Below, one piece after another: positions 14,046-26,547 of a DNA stretch of 64,000 bases. The translations under genes were made by a program, and so were the position numbers. The notes under the pieces are model-generated. The model was given only the letters and a program-made list of their open reading frames with translations, had not been told where the DNA came from and ran no database searches. Position 1 is the stretch's first letter. Every line of letters begins with the position of its first letter. Source of the stretch: Dolomedes plantarius (taxonomy: Eukaryota > Arthropoda > Arachnida > Araneae > Dolomedidae); contig OU015497.1 of the NCBI GenBank assembly GCA_907164885.2, positions 66,739,577 through 66,803,576 of the forward strand, given 5' to 3'.

Positions 14046-14871
14046 AAATAATAACGGAATAAAATAATTTTAAGCCTTCCCTTCAAATTATTTCAATTTA
14101 TATTAAAATACTTTATTATGTAACGAAGAACAAAATGGAGTTTTTAAAATATTATTTGCTAATCGTTTTGGAAAATTAACCCATTTCACTTAAATTCTGT
14201 CAGGTTAATGTTAGATCTGAGCTCGTGGTTACTTATTTAACATGTGGAGTGATAAATTGAAGATTGTATCATTTATAAATTCTGTTTTGAAAAAAAATCT
14301 AACCGAGAAAAGAGCTATAATTCTCTATTTTCTTATCAATATTTTAAACTTTTATGTTACATAAACATTAAACAGTAATCCGAAAAACCGTCTCAAAATG
14401 TTCTTTTTAAGGTAAAAACCCTTTCTGAATTATATAATTTGATTTCTAAATTTTCTTTTCAAATTCCCTATTCTAATATTTTTTTAAAAGGAATCTTCAA
14501 TTTAAACTCTACTATTTCTTAAAATTTTCTTATCTTCAGTGCCGAACTTTAATAATATTGTATGTGTTCCTTGTATATCAGGCTTTCTCATTCAATTTTA
14601 AGCAATTGTTTTTCAGTTTTGCGCGTAACTGTTACTTTGCTTCAAATATTCTTCGGTGTTACAGGGTTATTTTCTGCATAAAGATTTTTATAACTAGATC
14701 TCACTTAGATATATAAAAATATTTCAGTAATTTTAATTTAATCTTGCCAAGTTAATGTAGTTTTGAGACTTGAACACTTATTTCATATGAGGAGTAATAG
14801 ATTGAAGATTGTGTGATTTATATTTCTTATTTGAAGAAAACTACACGAGAAAGTAGCGCTAATTTCCTGTA

Positions 14872-16173
14872 CAGAGGCTGTTCACACACTTTTTAGACGA
14901 TGTATACTGTATTCACAAAACTAAATTACATAAAACTCTTGTGTTTTAAATGTTCTATTTGACATCCCTTATTCTGAACTATCTTTCGACACCGCAATTT
15001 CCAGGACAATAATGCTTTTTGAAGTGACAGAAGATGCATTCTATCCCATTCCTAATGAACAGCTTTCCAGAGTCCTGTAAGGGTTTTGGGACGACGTTTC
15101 GATAGTGCAGATTTTAAAAGTCCGAAAGCACAAAAATCCATAGGTGATACATCGGGAGATTTAGTAGGGATATCAGTGAAGGGTATGGCCTTGATACCAG
15201 TTTTTTGTTCCATTTCTTTTAGGAAATTTACAGTAGATTTTGATGTGTGACTGCTAGCTTTGTCCTGATGGAGTCTCACAGATTGATGGCACTGTGGGTA
15301 AAGCGATGGTATTTCATTCAGAAAAATTGGCGATAAAATAAGTTCCTGATAGTATTTGGAGTTAATCTTGACATTTTTTTCCACTCTCTTTATTTTTAAC
15401 TTGCCATTATAAGAAAAACCAGCAACAATCATGAATCCCTTAGAAAAACTTTCTTTCGATTCCTTGAACCATGTAGTTAAATTTTTTTCTCCCTTTTTAT
15501 GATAATAAATGGCTCTTTTTTTGTTGCAATCATTTAAATACACCCACGATTCATCTATTGTGACAATTGTTTTCCATTTTTCTTTGGATAAGTGTTTCTG
15601 ATATAGAATTCTTCAGCGTGTCCTGCGTTCAGCGATATGATTTGGAAGAAGACGATGCACATTGCGTTTTTTCGCTTTCTTAAGATTTAAATCAACGTTT
15701 ATCATTTTGTTTACAGTGGACACCGACCATTTTAATGATTTTGCAACTGTCCTTTGACTAGGGGGATTTTCTTTTAACATTAAACAACGTACCTTTGCAA
15801 TAGTCGAAGATGTCCGTTTTTTCCTTGGATACTTGTTTTTGAATTTTTGTCCCACTTGAGGCTCCAATTTGACGTTTTTTTCCTTTCTTGTTGACGATAT
15901 TACCTATCGACGCTTTAGATATCACAAAACGATGACTCTCACATCGTTTTTGGATAACGGAGTATGCATATTTCTCTTCGGAAAGAGCATAAATGTAGCC
16001 TTCGAACCACTGCTTTGTTAAAAACGCCATTTTGTATAAAAACAAAACTTTCAAGCCGCAGACGATAATTTTGACGTTTAAAAACATAGTACAATTGCAA
16101 TTATTTCTTTTGCAGAAAACGATTTTTTATTATCGCTTACCAAAATCGTCTAAAAAATGTGCGAACACCTCTG
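14872..16173 (-). mobile_element. Tc1/mariner-superfamily element, DD41D type, copy 2
   Basis: 1302 bp with terminal inverted repeats matching copy 1 at 228-1529 and TA duplications at 14870-14871 and 16174-16175. It is inserted in the 540-bp satellite. The same satellite position in a neighbouring unit (about 16700) lacks it, which confirms the insertion boundaries. It is oriented opposite to copy 1. Confidence 0.95.
14926..16030 (-). pseudogene. DD41D mariner-like transposase, broken copy 2
   Basis: The start is the ATG at 16030-16028 (MAFLTKQWFEGY). An N-terminal block in one frame is followed, after a one-base shift in an A-run near 15880, by KENPPSQRTVAKSLK, a helix-turn-helix-like block. 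Then comes an in-frame TGA near 15610, the first catalytic D in DESWVYL (about 15555), the second D in HQDKASSHTS and the third in DVSPMDFCAFG. Forty-one residues separate the last two. From DESW to the TAG at 15054-15052 this copy is uninterrupted, unlike copy 1. About 41 further homologous codons run to TAA at 14928-14926. The length from ATG to TAA, 1105 nt, is the same as in copy 1. Confidence 0.85.
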
Positions 16174-18120
16174 TATTCTGAGCAATTCTTTATCATTTTA
16201 TGCTACGTAAACATTGAGAAGTAATCCGTAAAACCCTTTCAAAATGTTCTTTTTAATGTAACATTCCTTTCTGAATTTCGTAATTTGATTTCCAAATTTT
16301 CTTTTCAAATTCCCTCTTCTAATAATTTTTGCGCAGGTTTCTTTAATTTAAATTCTGCTATATTTTGATTTTCTCATCTTCTGTGCCTCACTCTAATGAT
16401 GTTGTTTGTGTTGCCGGTAACTCAGGCTTTCTCGTGAAATTTTAAGCAATTGTTTTACTATTTATTTAACTATTACTTCGCTTGAAATGTTCTTGTGGTA
16501 TTATAGAACTATTCCCAGCTTAAAGTTTTCCATAACTTAATTTCACTAAGACGTATAAAAATATTTCAATAATTATAATTTCATTCTGACAGGTAAATGT
16601 AGTTATGATACTTTATAACTTATTTCATATGAGGAGTGGTAAATTGAAGATTGTGTCTTTTATATTTATTTTTTGAAGAAATCTACACGAGAAAGTAGGG
16701 ATAATCACCTGTTTTATGAGCAATACTTTATCCTTTTATGCTACGAAAACATTGAGCAGCAATTCGTAAAACCTTTTCAAAACGTTCCTTTTCAGGTAAC
16801 AAGCATCCCTTGTTGAATTCTGTAATTTGATTGCTAAATGTTCCTTTTAAAGTCCCTCTTCTAATAATTTTTGCTCGGGTTCCTCTAATTTGATTTTTTA
16901 TTGTTACTTACGATATCACATTACATTTTTTTATTACTTACATATTTTTTTTATCTTCAGTGCTACATGGTAATGATGCCATTTGTGTTTCCTATAAATC
17001 ATGCTTTCTCATTCAATTTTAACCAATAGTTTTTCAATTTTATGCCTAAATATTACTTTGCTTGAAATATTCTTCGGAACCCTCTACAGGATTACCCTCT
17101 GCATTATTGTTGGAAAATTAAATTCCACAGAGATATATAAAATATTTCAATTTAATTTTGTCAGGGTAATGTTAGTTTGGGGCTGTGATTACTTATTTAA
17201 TATGAGGAGATATAAATTTTTAATTGTACCATTTATATTTCTAATTTTTTTAAATTCAACCCTACAAAATGGCAATAATTCTCTGTTGTCAGAGCAATAC
17301 TTTACCTTTTATGTTACTGAAACATTGAAAGCAATCCGAAAAACCCTTTCATAACATTATTTTTAAAGGTAACAGACATCCATTCAAGAATTCCTTAATT
17401 TCAATTCTAAATTTACCATTTAATTCCCCTTCTAATAATTTTTCTGTGAGTTTTTTTAATTTTAAACATCACTATTATTTTTATTTTTTTATCTTCAATG
17501 CCACCTTTTAATGATGCTTTATGTGTTTCCTGTAAATTAGGATATATTATTAAATTTTAAGCAATTGTTTTTCAATTATATGGCTATCTATTGCTATAAT
17601 ACGTGAATATGCGTGAAATATTCTTCAGTATTATAGGGTTATTTACTGCATAAACTAGTAAATGACTATATTTCTTTAAGATACACAAAAGTATTTGAAT
17701 CATTTATATTTAATTTTGTAAGGTAAATAGAAGTTCTTAGTCGTAAATATTTATTTAATATGAGGAGAGATAAACTGAAGACTGCATCTGTTTTGAAAAA
17801 AAAATAAACCTGAATAAATTGCTATAATTACATGTTTTCTTCAGTTAGATAATTTTATCATAGTGTATTACATAAATAATGTACACTAATCCTTAACAAC
17901 ATTTTCAAAATATTATTCTTAAGGTAAAATCCTTTGCTGAATATCGAAATTTGATTTATAATATTTTCTTTTAAATTCTCTCCTCTAGTAATTTTTGAGC
18001 GGGTTTCTTTAATTTTAAACACCACTATTTTTTTTTTAAATTTTACCTTCAATTCTGCATTTTGATGATGCCGTATGTGTTTCCTATAAATCAGGCTTTC
18101 TAATTCATTTTTTAGTAATT

Positions 18121-18362
18121 GAGGCGTTCCCCTTGAAAAGAGGGTAAGTGCCAAAATTTCCAAAATGTATTTCTTCACTGATACAAGATTTTTTTCCAAG
18201 GCTAATGGCGTGGAAAATGAGGTAAGTGCCTAGCTCAGAACTAAACCAAACTGGCTAGGCACTCATCTATTTTTCTATGCCTTTAACCTTGGAACAAACA
18301 CTTGTATCAATTGAAAAATACTCTTCGGAAATTTTGGCACTTTCTTTCAACGGGAATGCCTC
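18121..18362. mobile_element. Hairpin MITE of about 242 bp
   Basis: The left end GAGGCGTTCCC and right end GGGAATGCCTC are inverted repeats. The pairing continues inward across most of the element (GTGCCAAAATTTCC against GGAAATTTTGGCAC, and CTTCACTGATACAAG against its partner). The flanks show AATT on both sides, but they are palindromic, so the target duplication length is ambiguous. It lies inside the 540-bp satellite and interrupts the motif AATTGTTTTTCAATT seen intact in other units. There is no coding capacity. The superfamily is unassigned. Confidence 0.75.
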
Positions 18363-18480
18363 AATTATATTTAAATTCTTCTCCTAACTATTAGCTTGCA
18401 CAAAATATTCTTCAGTATTATAGGAATATTCTCTGCATAAACTCTAGAATAACCAGATTTTATTAAAATATATATAAACT

Positions 18481-19017
18481 TCCCTACTGGCATTCTTAAC
18501 CAATATTCACATCGGAGTATTGAATATCGGAAAACAAAACCTTTCTGCATTTTAAGCAAAACTTAAAGATTTAAAAGCTTGAAATAAAGAAATAATATTC
18601 ACTAACAAGTCATGTATCGGTTGATGAATACTTTTCCTTTCTACTTAAGAATATCTCCACATAAGACAACAAAAAATATCCATGGTAAAAAAAAAGAAAG
18701 TGGATAAGTTAAGAGACAGTACAGTTTCTCCAGACGCTATATATCTGGCATTAGAATTTTACGAGACACTATTCCCTTGTTGTCGCAGGAAAACCAAAAA
18801 TTTTTCCCATTTTATACTTATTTTATTTTTGCTCCGTGAAAACAGGAAGAAAAACTGGGAGCTTTTGTGGTTTGTTAGTCGAAGTAGAGATAAAACTTAT
18901 TTTATATTACTGTGCTCTCTTGCAAAAATCGAATAGCACTTAAATCCGAGAGCGGAGTATGGAACTTCGATTTTTCTGATAGGTTATTGTAAGTAAATGA
19001 TGAAAAAATGGAAAAGA
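18481..19017. other. Unassigned sequence between satellite arrays
   Basis: An 84-codon lysine-rich ORF (18682-18936) has no recognisable domain and is probably chance. Nothing else is seen. Confidence 0.35.
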
Positions 19018-19975
19018 TGTATTTTTTTTTATGGAAAAAACCTAATGAAAATCTACTTTATATTAAAATAGAATTTGTTTTTATAGTTTATTTTGATAAT
19101 AAGGTGTCATGCTTCCATTTCAGTGCTTTAAAAATAAATTGTATTTGATTTCAAATGTGGTATTCATTTCTATCAATTCAAAACTTTACTATAAAAGCAC
19201 TTATTAACTTCAAAGTGGTATCATATCTAGAAATATGCCTTTTGTTCCAATTTAAGCAGTTCGGTTTTGTGAAATATTCCTCAATAGCATCATTTACGTC
19301 ATTTAGTAAAGTATATGTTTATATTTTAATCAGATTTTATCTTTACAACATAAAGTAAGGGGAAAGCGATCTACCGCAAATTACTTTTTAATTGGAAAGC
19401 ACTAATAAAAAGCTACTATATATTACAATAGAATTTGTTTTTATAGTTTACTTTGAAAATAAGGTGTCATGATTCCATTTCAGTGATATAAAAATAATTT
19501 ATATTTGATTGAAAATGTGGTATTCATTTTTATCAGTTAAACAAATTTACGTATTTTGTTTCATATGTGGTATCCGTTTTTATCAATTTGACAACTTTAC
19601 TTCAAAAGCACTTAATAACTACAAAGTAATATCACATTTAGTCAAGTGTCTTTTATTCCAGTTCTTCTGTTTTGTGCAGTATTCAATAGTAGCACCATCC
19701 CGGGTATTTAATAAAGTATATATTTATTTTTTATTCATATTTTATCTTTTCAAAGTAAAGAAAGAGGAAAGAGCTTTACCCCAAATACTATTTTTATTGG
19801 AAAACACTAATAAACCCCCCCGCTATATTAAAATAGAATTTGTTTTGTTTTTGTGTTTCTCTAGTGTCCACTAAAGTTTGCTTTTGATAATAAGGTGTCA
19901 CGATTATGTTTCAGTGATATAAAAGTTTTTTATATTTGATTGCATGTGACGTATTCATTTTTATCAGTTCAATTA

Positions 19976-21135
19976 GAGGAGATGAGGGTATTACGGAATA
20001 GTCGGGTAATATGGAATACCGAGGTTTCGGCTCTGTTTGGTGCTGTTATCTTGTGGGAATACCATAAATTACTCTAAAAAGACTCGCATGATGCAGTACA
20101 CTGAGAGTTGACCGCTTGTTGTTGTCGTACCACTCGCTACAGAACAAAGTGTGTTTTGTGATTTTCAAGAGTTTTTGCAGGTAAGTTTTCAAACATTTTA
20201 ACATACTAGTACACATGTGACTTGAACATAGATGTTAAGCATAATGTTTGCTAAAATAATTGTAGTTTGTTGTTCTGTGGTCGTTTTTTTTTGTTGACAA
20301 TGTTTTATCCGTCAGTTTAAAGTTTATTTTCCATGACGGTGTGTCGGGTATTATGGAATACTAGGTATTCTATAATCCTCTTAGAGGCAGGAAAGCTGGA
20401 TCTTCTTCTATAATAACCTACTCCCCATATAAAAAAGAGTTAGAGGATGAACTGAAAGAAAAGGACATAAAGAAGGAACCAGAAGCTTCAAAACAACAAA
20501 AGAAACCGAAAATTCAAAGACCCCTGTTAAGAAATTTAGCTTAGAACGACCTTCTAGACCTAAACCTACTAGAGATGACTTCAGTGTTAGCAGCGATGAA
20601 TCGTTCCATTCTGATGTATCATTTGTAATGGACTTCATGTCATCAACTAAAGAAACGGAAAACAAAGACACTGAATGTATCTTCTGTAACGGAAAATTCT
20701 CCGAAGATCAACGAGGGGAAATTTGGATTCAATGCTTCAGCTGTTCTCTGCGGGTTCCCCTAGACTGCACCGGAGCAGAGAAATAAGATTATATGTGTGA
20801 CTTTTGTAAATAGACTGGAAGCAGAAATAGCTTGCACATAATATTAAAATTATGGTTTTTATAGTTATAAATAACTATGTTTTATGAAGTCTAATTAGTT
20901 TTTCAATGGTTTAAACTACCTATTCCATATTACCCGACTATTTTATATTAACCTCCATATGTAACTTTTTTTAAATAATTTTTTTTATAACAACAAAATA
21001 AATAGTATTTTTTTAAAAGTGACAGTTCATTACAATTAGTTATAGTATGTACTTATGATGATTTTGGGGATTTTTATTCAAAAACCTGTAAAGTTATTTT
21101 TAGAAATGTAAATGGTATTCCATAATACCCTCCTC
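19976..21135 (+). mobile_element. pogo-like DNA transposon, internally deleted, 1160 bp
   Basis: It is bounded by TA duplications (19974-19975 and 21136-21137) and by inverted ends, GAGGAG...GGGTATTACGGAATA on the left and TATTCCATAATACCCTCCTC on the right. A second, inner inverted pair (GTCGGGTAATATGGAATACC near 20003 and CTATTCCATATTACCCGAC near 20921) lies inside the first. A third copy of the motif forms a small palindrome near 20345-20375. The element keeps only the C-terminal part of a transposase. A plausible splice donor, CAGGTAAGT near 20178, suggests that the intact relative has a 5' intron. Confidence 0.8.
20388..20813 (+). pseudogene. pogo-like transposase C-terminus with PHD-type zinc finger
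   Basis: The first readable block contains SSSIITYSPYKKELEDELKE, a motif common near the C-terminus of arthropod pogo/jerky-type transposases. After a frame change near 20540 comes a serine-rich acidic segment and then a zinc-finger-like block: ECIFCNG, GEIWIQCFSC, a tryptophan- and cysteine-rich centre, and YMCDFCK. The cysteine spacing is that of a PHD finger. An in-frame TAA near 20784 interrupts the finger and a TAG ends it at 20811-20813. The DDE catalytic core and DNA-binding region are absent. It is non-functional. Confidence 0.65.
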
Positions 21136-21540
21136 TACATTACTTGTTTGATTTCATATGTTTTATTCATTTTATCAATTCAACAACCCAACTCAATAGA
21201 ATTTGTTTTTATATTTTACTTTGATAATAAGGTGTCATGATTCCATTTGATTTATATAATAATATATTACGTTTGATTACAAATGTGGTATTCATTTTTA
21301 GCAATTCAACAACTTAACTTCAAAAACACTTAATATCTTTGAAGCAGTATGATATTTGCCAAAGTGCCTTTCATTTCATTTTAAGAACTTTTGTTTTGTG
21401 CAATATTCAACAGTAGCGCCATAAGGACATTTTATATATTATCCATTTATATTTCATTCAAATTTTATCTTTTCAACTCAAATAATAAGGAAATAGCTAT
21501 ACCCCAAAATAATTTCTTTATTGATAACTATTAAAGAAAC

Positions 21541-22810
21541 ACAATACCACACACTTTGGCTCTCCACGTTTAACTCATAACGTTATTAAGAGAAGTAGAA
21601 TAAACCGAACTAGGAAGAATAATTCGTAACACATTACATTACTTATCATTATATTTGGATGCAATCTCATTAGTAAAACTCGTTTTGTCCTCAGTGAGGT
21701 TTTTTATTCGTTTATGAACATTTTAGGAAGTTTAATTTTTATTTATGTTATTTTTCTTTGCGATTTCATATTTCTTTGCCATTTCATTTTCAATTAGATA
21801 TTAGCTTTCATGTTTTTTTATCATTAACAGAAATTTGGCATTTCATTTTCCCTCTATCAGTGTACCTAGCATAGAGCTGAAAGATATAAAGTAATCTTAT
21901 TTATTTATGTGACTTCCCTCAGCTGAGATAGGATTTTTATCTGAAATAGAATATAAGCATAAATAAAGGAAATGGAATACAACAGGAAAACTTATAAAGC
22001 TAATATAAAAGAAAAATGGTCTATTATTACAATTAAAGAAAATAAATGATGGTATAGCTATAAATAGCTGTAAATATTCCTTAATTTGTTTAAGCTTAAT
22101 TTGTATTTATTTCTGCTAAATACCGTTTATTTGCTGTATCTGAGCTTTAGATTTCAATGTGACCTTTTGGCGATATATTCGGAAATTTTGACGAACTTGG
22201 AGAGAAATTTGGTGACTTTTTGGATGGACGGAGAACCAATAAATGTTCATATAGGTGACGTGGTTTTCCAGTTCGGGAATAATGGTACAACTGAGAATGT
22301 AGCCAAAGGTATATAAAAATGCCGAAATCGGCGCCTACGTGGTCATTCATTTGTATGTTTAAGCAGAGTTGATCTATTTTAAATGTAGACCTGTTATTGT
22401 GCCTATGTGTGTATTAGGTCAAATCTAAAGTCTTTGGACTTAAGAGTAACTTCCCTGTAGTTTTAAGGCTGCTGTGTATTAACCCTATTGGATTCTCTCA
22501 CCTCGAATTTTACCTATGGAGAAAATTTGTAAAAGGATTGCCGACTTGGATTTATAGATTTAAAAAATATATATTGTACTCCGTAATAGAAAAAGAAATT
22601 TTACACCTTTGGGCATTTTTAGTTTTAAAAAAATGCAAATAATATTTTTTAATTTAAATTTTTTGGGGAAAAATCTGGTGTAGTTTGTTTTATAAGCTCA
22701 TAAATTCCTTTTGGTTGACGAAAGTTAAAACATGCATCCTGCTGCAAGGTGCAGAAAATTTCAGGCTATCTGAAAATACTATCTGTATTTCATTATCACC
22801 ATTTATGTAG
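21541..22810. other. Unassigned AT-rich sequence
   Basis: A 76-codon ORF at 22086-22316 has no recognisable domain. A slightly GC-richer patch near 22160-22350 is unidentified. Confidence 0.35.
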
Positions 22811-22818
22811 CTGTAAAC

Positions 22819-24150
22819 CAGGGGTTCCCAAACTTTCTGGCCTACCGCCCCCTTTTGAGAGAAAAAATCACCGCCCCCCTGAAAATTTACCTTCCTATGC
22901 GAGCAAACAGAGATACAATGACAAATTTTCGTTCTTTTATGTATCTATATTTCTTCCTATATCATAAAAAATAGTAAAGAAAGATGTTCGAAATATGTCA
23001 CCTTTAAGCTTGAAATTATAAAATTATTTATTAAAATCAACCATAGTTGCATTCACAAGACACGGAAAATTAAAATAACGAAGGATAATGTTCCAGTTAG
23101 TAAAAATTACAAATTCCAGTAAAAACTAATGAAAGGAATGAACTTGGTGCACTGCAATCAATTTATTTGTATATTCCGCTCTACTTTAGTCAGCAGCATT
23201 CTTAAATCACCGCTACTGGCAATTCGCATTCGGTTTCTGTTTTTAGTTAATAGATTTGTGACCAAACTTACTCACGTTCCACTAAATAGGATGATGGAAA
23301 CGCTATAAAAATATTTGCACCATAGCCCGTCATACAGGGTAAGTGTCGGTATCTCTTTTTGCCAGAACTGTTGATAGCTGTGCTTGAATTTAATTCTTCT
23401 GTGTTTGATCCGGAAAAAGGGTCCAAAACCCAATGTTCATTTTAAAAATGTCTTCAAATCATTGGTTGAAGTCAGAATGGAAAGCTTCCAATTGCTGACA
23501 ATAGATAAGCAGTCTTCATCAAATTTTTCTACTGCTGATAAATGTAGAAAATGGTTGGTTTCCCCTTCCAATTTTGTTGTATAGTAGAAGCCTTGCGACA
23601 AAATCGAAAATCATATTTTTTTTTGGTTCTCATTAATTTCAGCTCATCGTTTTTAAGTTTTTAATTTGTGTCATTGAATTTATTGAAAAAGTCTGTCAAA
23701 TAGGCTATGTCATTTTTGGAATCGATTAAATTGACTTATCTTTCTTTAAGAATTCTAGCAAGGAGTCAAAGAGTATACAAATTCGATCCAAAAAGTCACC
23801 TTTTGATAGCTAAATTCTGAATGAAGCAGCCAGCGACTGAATTAATCGTCCTTGCAAAGTTGTCCCAAGAATCTGTCATTCAATGCGTTGTATCTGATTT
23901 TGTTGACTGCTTCAACGACATGTTGAAATGACCTATGCAGGCGTTCTGATGCAGGCGTTCTGAATGGACACTCTGTGTCCATTTTCCTCTGAATGCTTCA
24001 GAATTGTCTTGTCAATTCTTTATGCTTTCACCGCCCTCTTATTTTCGTTCACTGCCCCCCAATTGTCACCCGATGTTACTATCGCTTGCCCCCTCCCTGG
24101 ATCGTTCAACCGCCCCCGGGGGTTGGTATCGCCCACTTTGGGAAACCCTG
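22819..24150 (-). mobile_element. hAT-superfamily DNA transposon relic, 1332 bp
   Basis: The ends are CAGGGGTTCCCAAACTTTCT and, inverted, TTTGGGAAACCCTG. A perfect 8-bp target duplication CTGTAAAC lies at 22811-22818 and 24151-24158. The CAGGGGTTCCCAAAC-type end with C-rich subterminal runs is characteristic of hAT elements. Internal coding remnants on the minus strand are hAT transposase C-terminus. At 1.3 kb the copy is much shorter than a full hAT, so it is internally deleted. Confidence 0.92.
23040..23960 (-). pseudogene. hAT transposase C-terminal remnant
   Basis: Read on the minus strand, the segment near 23760-23690 gives DVAYLTDFFNKFN after a leucine-rich stretch, a block usual before the dimerisation region of ZBED-type hAT transposases. 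The segment near 23300-23170 gives FPSSYLVER, then LLTKNRNRM and DLRMLLTKVERNI. These correspond to the C-terminal hATC dimerisation domain. Many stops and frameshifts separate these blocks, and the N-terminal BED finger and catalytic residues are not visible. It is non-coding. Confidence 0.7.
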
Positions 24151-24158
24151 CTGTAAAC

Positions 24159-25760
24159 AAGAGACAAATTTTTTCCATTGGTTGACATTGAGGTGAGCGA
24201 ATCCAACAGGGGTAGCACACAGCTAACTTAAATAACGGTTGATAATATTAGTGATCATTTTAAGACGAAACAGAAAAGAAAATTTTGTCGATGTTTTCTG
24301 GAGTTACCATTCTGATATAATATCGAACGAAATTCAACAACATAGTATAGCGCTGTCAAGTGTAATTTTTTTTAAATTCCTGACTACTCGTTTTAATAAT
24401 ATTTAGTCTTACATTTATTTAACCCAACACAGCCGGAATTTTCTGTGATAAACGATATAAACAATAATGATTTTTCTATTTTTTAGGATATTCTCCATAA
24501 TTACCGAAGATTAACACAGTTATCTACACAATCAGAAAATAAATTGAAAAAAAATCTGAATGAATATTTTGTTCTAAATGTTCAAGGCCCAAATCTGTCT
24601 ACGTCAAGCATTTTACGAATGAAATCACTGGATTCGTAAAAACCTGTAGACAAAGGTAATCTATTACGATATAAAAATGACTTTTATTTTAGCGTTCGGA
24701 AAAAGATTTGTTTGATCTTTCAACTCACACAATTTATCTTCAGATCTCCACCCACCCGTCCCATTGTCACATATGTGACTGGGTACGGGATTTAGGGTCA
24801 AAGGCCTAGAGCAACCCCTCTCTAACACCGGTATTATTGATGACCACATAAGGAGGCAATTGCTCCATATAGCCATTCCTATAAAAGGCCCCAGAAAAGT
24901 TTTTCACTCTGTTATATAGAATATGACCTGCTTATACATATGGTTTTATTATTAATTGATTTTATTTGTATATTCGACAATATTCAAAGAAAATTAAAAT
25001 GAATACAAAATACAGAGAATTTTAAAATAATAAAAGATTTAGTTTATTGGTATGTTTATCGTTTTTCGATATTTGAGAGCGGCAACACCAGATAAAAGCG
25101 AAAATAGTTTATTTTCTCTTTTAGACATAAGTATACCCGAAATATAACAAGCAGTCAACAAGAACGACAGAGAAGTTCAACTAAAGTCTTCAGATATAAA
25201 AAAAATTTGCACACAGCCACAATAACAAGCTTACAATCTACAAACATCATCCTATTGAAAAACGAATTACTATGAACTATAAGGAGTCGATTAGAATGTT
25301 AAAGTACCCTTGGTGACATCTTGAATTTTCTATAAATGGAAACTATAGAACTCGATAACCATTCCACTTAAAGGAATTCTGATTGGTCCTCTGTTCATCT
25401 TAAAATCGCCAAATCTGTAGCCACGATCAATTAAACTCTCGAAGATATCGCCAAAGGATCACATATTGAAATTTAAAGCTCAATAACAGCTAATAAACAA
25501 TATTTAATACAACATAAAAATAAATTAAGGCAAAGACAAATACTTACGAAGATTTACATCTATTTTCAACATACTTAATGTTCGAAAGTAAAGGATGGAC
25601 ATCTATTTGTTATGTCTGAAAAAGGATGGTCATCTATCTTGTTATGTCCCCGTACTTGATATAGCATTCCAATGATCGCAGATGAAAAAGGCGGGGGGCG
25701 GGCTATATCCAACTAATCCTAGTAAATTTACTATCAGCAACCATCTTAATCATAACAATA
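24159..25760. other. Unassigned sequence
   Basis: A GC-richer patch at about 24730-24890 may be a dispersed repeat but has no visible promoter boxes. A short direct repeat containing AAGGATGG and CATCTAT occurs twice near 25593-25650. No gene is supported. Confidence 0.35.
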
Positions 25761-25765
25761 AGACA

Positions 25766-26547
25766 TATATATATATATATATATATATAACAGTTCCGTT
25801 ACTGACTGACTGACTGACTGAATGACATATAACGCACAGATCAAACCGCTGGACCTAAAAGGCTGAAATTTTGCATGGCGATTCTTCTTATAGTGTAGGG
25901 GTGCACTAGGAGATATTTTTGAAAAAATTTTTGTAGATTTTTTTAAATTAAATTTTTAATCTGTTTTTGTAACATTCTTTAAAGTTTGCATTTAAAATAA
26001 AAGTCCGTGGATTATAAAATTTATATCACGAGAAATATCATAAAAAGTCCTTTAAAATGAAATCTTTTTCATATCTTTACCTCCATTTTCTGATTTTTGG
26101 TGAATTTTTAAGGATTAATTTTTAGAATTTAATTTATTAAATGCTGATCTTATTTTTCTTTTTGTGATACTTTAAACTAATTTTGCGTCACGTGCATAAC
26201 AACGAAATACACAAAAAAATATTTTTTTCTTCTTGCTAATGCGGCAGACGATTTGAAATTATCCAAAAAAATATTAAAATACGGTAAAAGAAATGTTCCT
26301 CAAACTGTACTATATTCTTTAGTATGTTCTATCAGATTTAATTTTAATATTCTCTTCTTCATTATTTTGTCAATGAACATATCCATTACGATTTTTTTAT
26401 AAATATATTTTTTCGTTTTTTTAACATCAATTGCATACATTGATCATTGTATCTATTATAAATATATATTTGGCATTAATTGCACACACTGACAGCTGTA
26501 TTTAATTTGAATGTACTCCGTAGCGAAGTATGGGATTTTCAGCTAGT
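25766..26547 (+). mobile_element. Non-autonomous Helitron-like element
   Basis: The left end is a TA microsatellite followed by CTGACTGACTGACTGAATGA and a segment reading AAACCGCTGGACC then GCTGAAATTTTGCATG. The right end reads GCGAAGTATGGG and finishes CAGCTAGT at 26547. This pairing of a tandem CTGA head, a conserved 'wrong-strand' segment and a CTAGT 3' terminus is typical of arthropod Helitrons. There are no terminal inverted repeats and no target duplication, as expected. It has no coding capacity. The exact 5' TC terminus cannot be fixed within the microsatellite. Confidence 0.6.

Larger units (their letters stand above)
14085..18480. repeat. Tandem repeat array, about 540-bp unit, about seven copies
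   Basis: Recurring landmarks include GAGGAGTGATAAATTGAAGA, CCTTTCTGAAT after an AGGTAA, and CAGGCTTTCTCATTCAATTTT. The AGGTAA landmark lies near 14412, 16259, 16794, 17368 and 17920. After removing the inserted DD41D element the periods are about 543, 535, 574 and 552 bp. The array is interrupted by that element at 14872-16173 and by a hairpin MITE at 18121-18362, and array sequence resumes past the MITE to about 18480. Confidence 0.85.
19018..21540. repeat. Tandem repeat array, about 360-bp unit, four copies
   Basis: Units share AGAATTTGTTTTTATAGTTTA, AAGGTGTCATGATTCCATTT and ATGTGGTATTCATTTTTATCA. The GGTGTCA landmark lies at about 19104, 19464, 19893 and 21231. The third unit carries an extra internal duplication. 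The gap before the last landmark is explained by the pogo-like insertion at 19976-21135. Confidence 0.8.

Noticed and set aside
17001..17354. 117-codon hydrophobic ORF resembling a membrane protein
   Set aside because: It lies wholly in the 540-bp satellite, where other units have stops. The hydrophobicity reflects T-rich composition.
20408..20671. Minus-strand ORF of 87 codons
   Set aside because: It is the shadow of the plus-strand pogo-like transposase tail.
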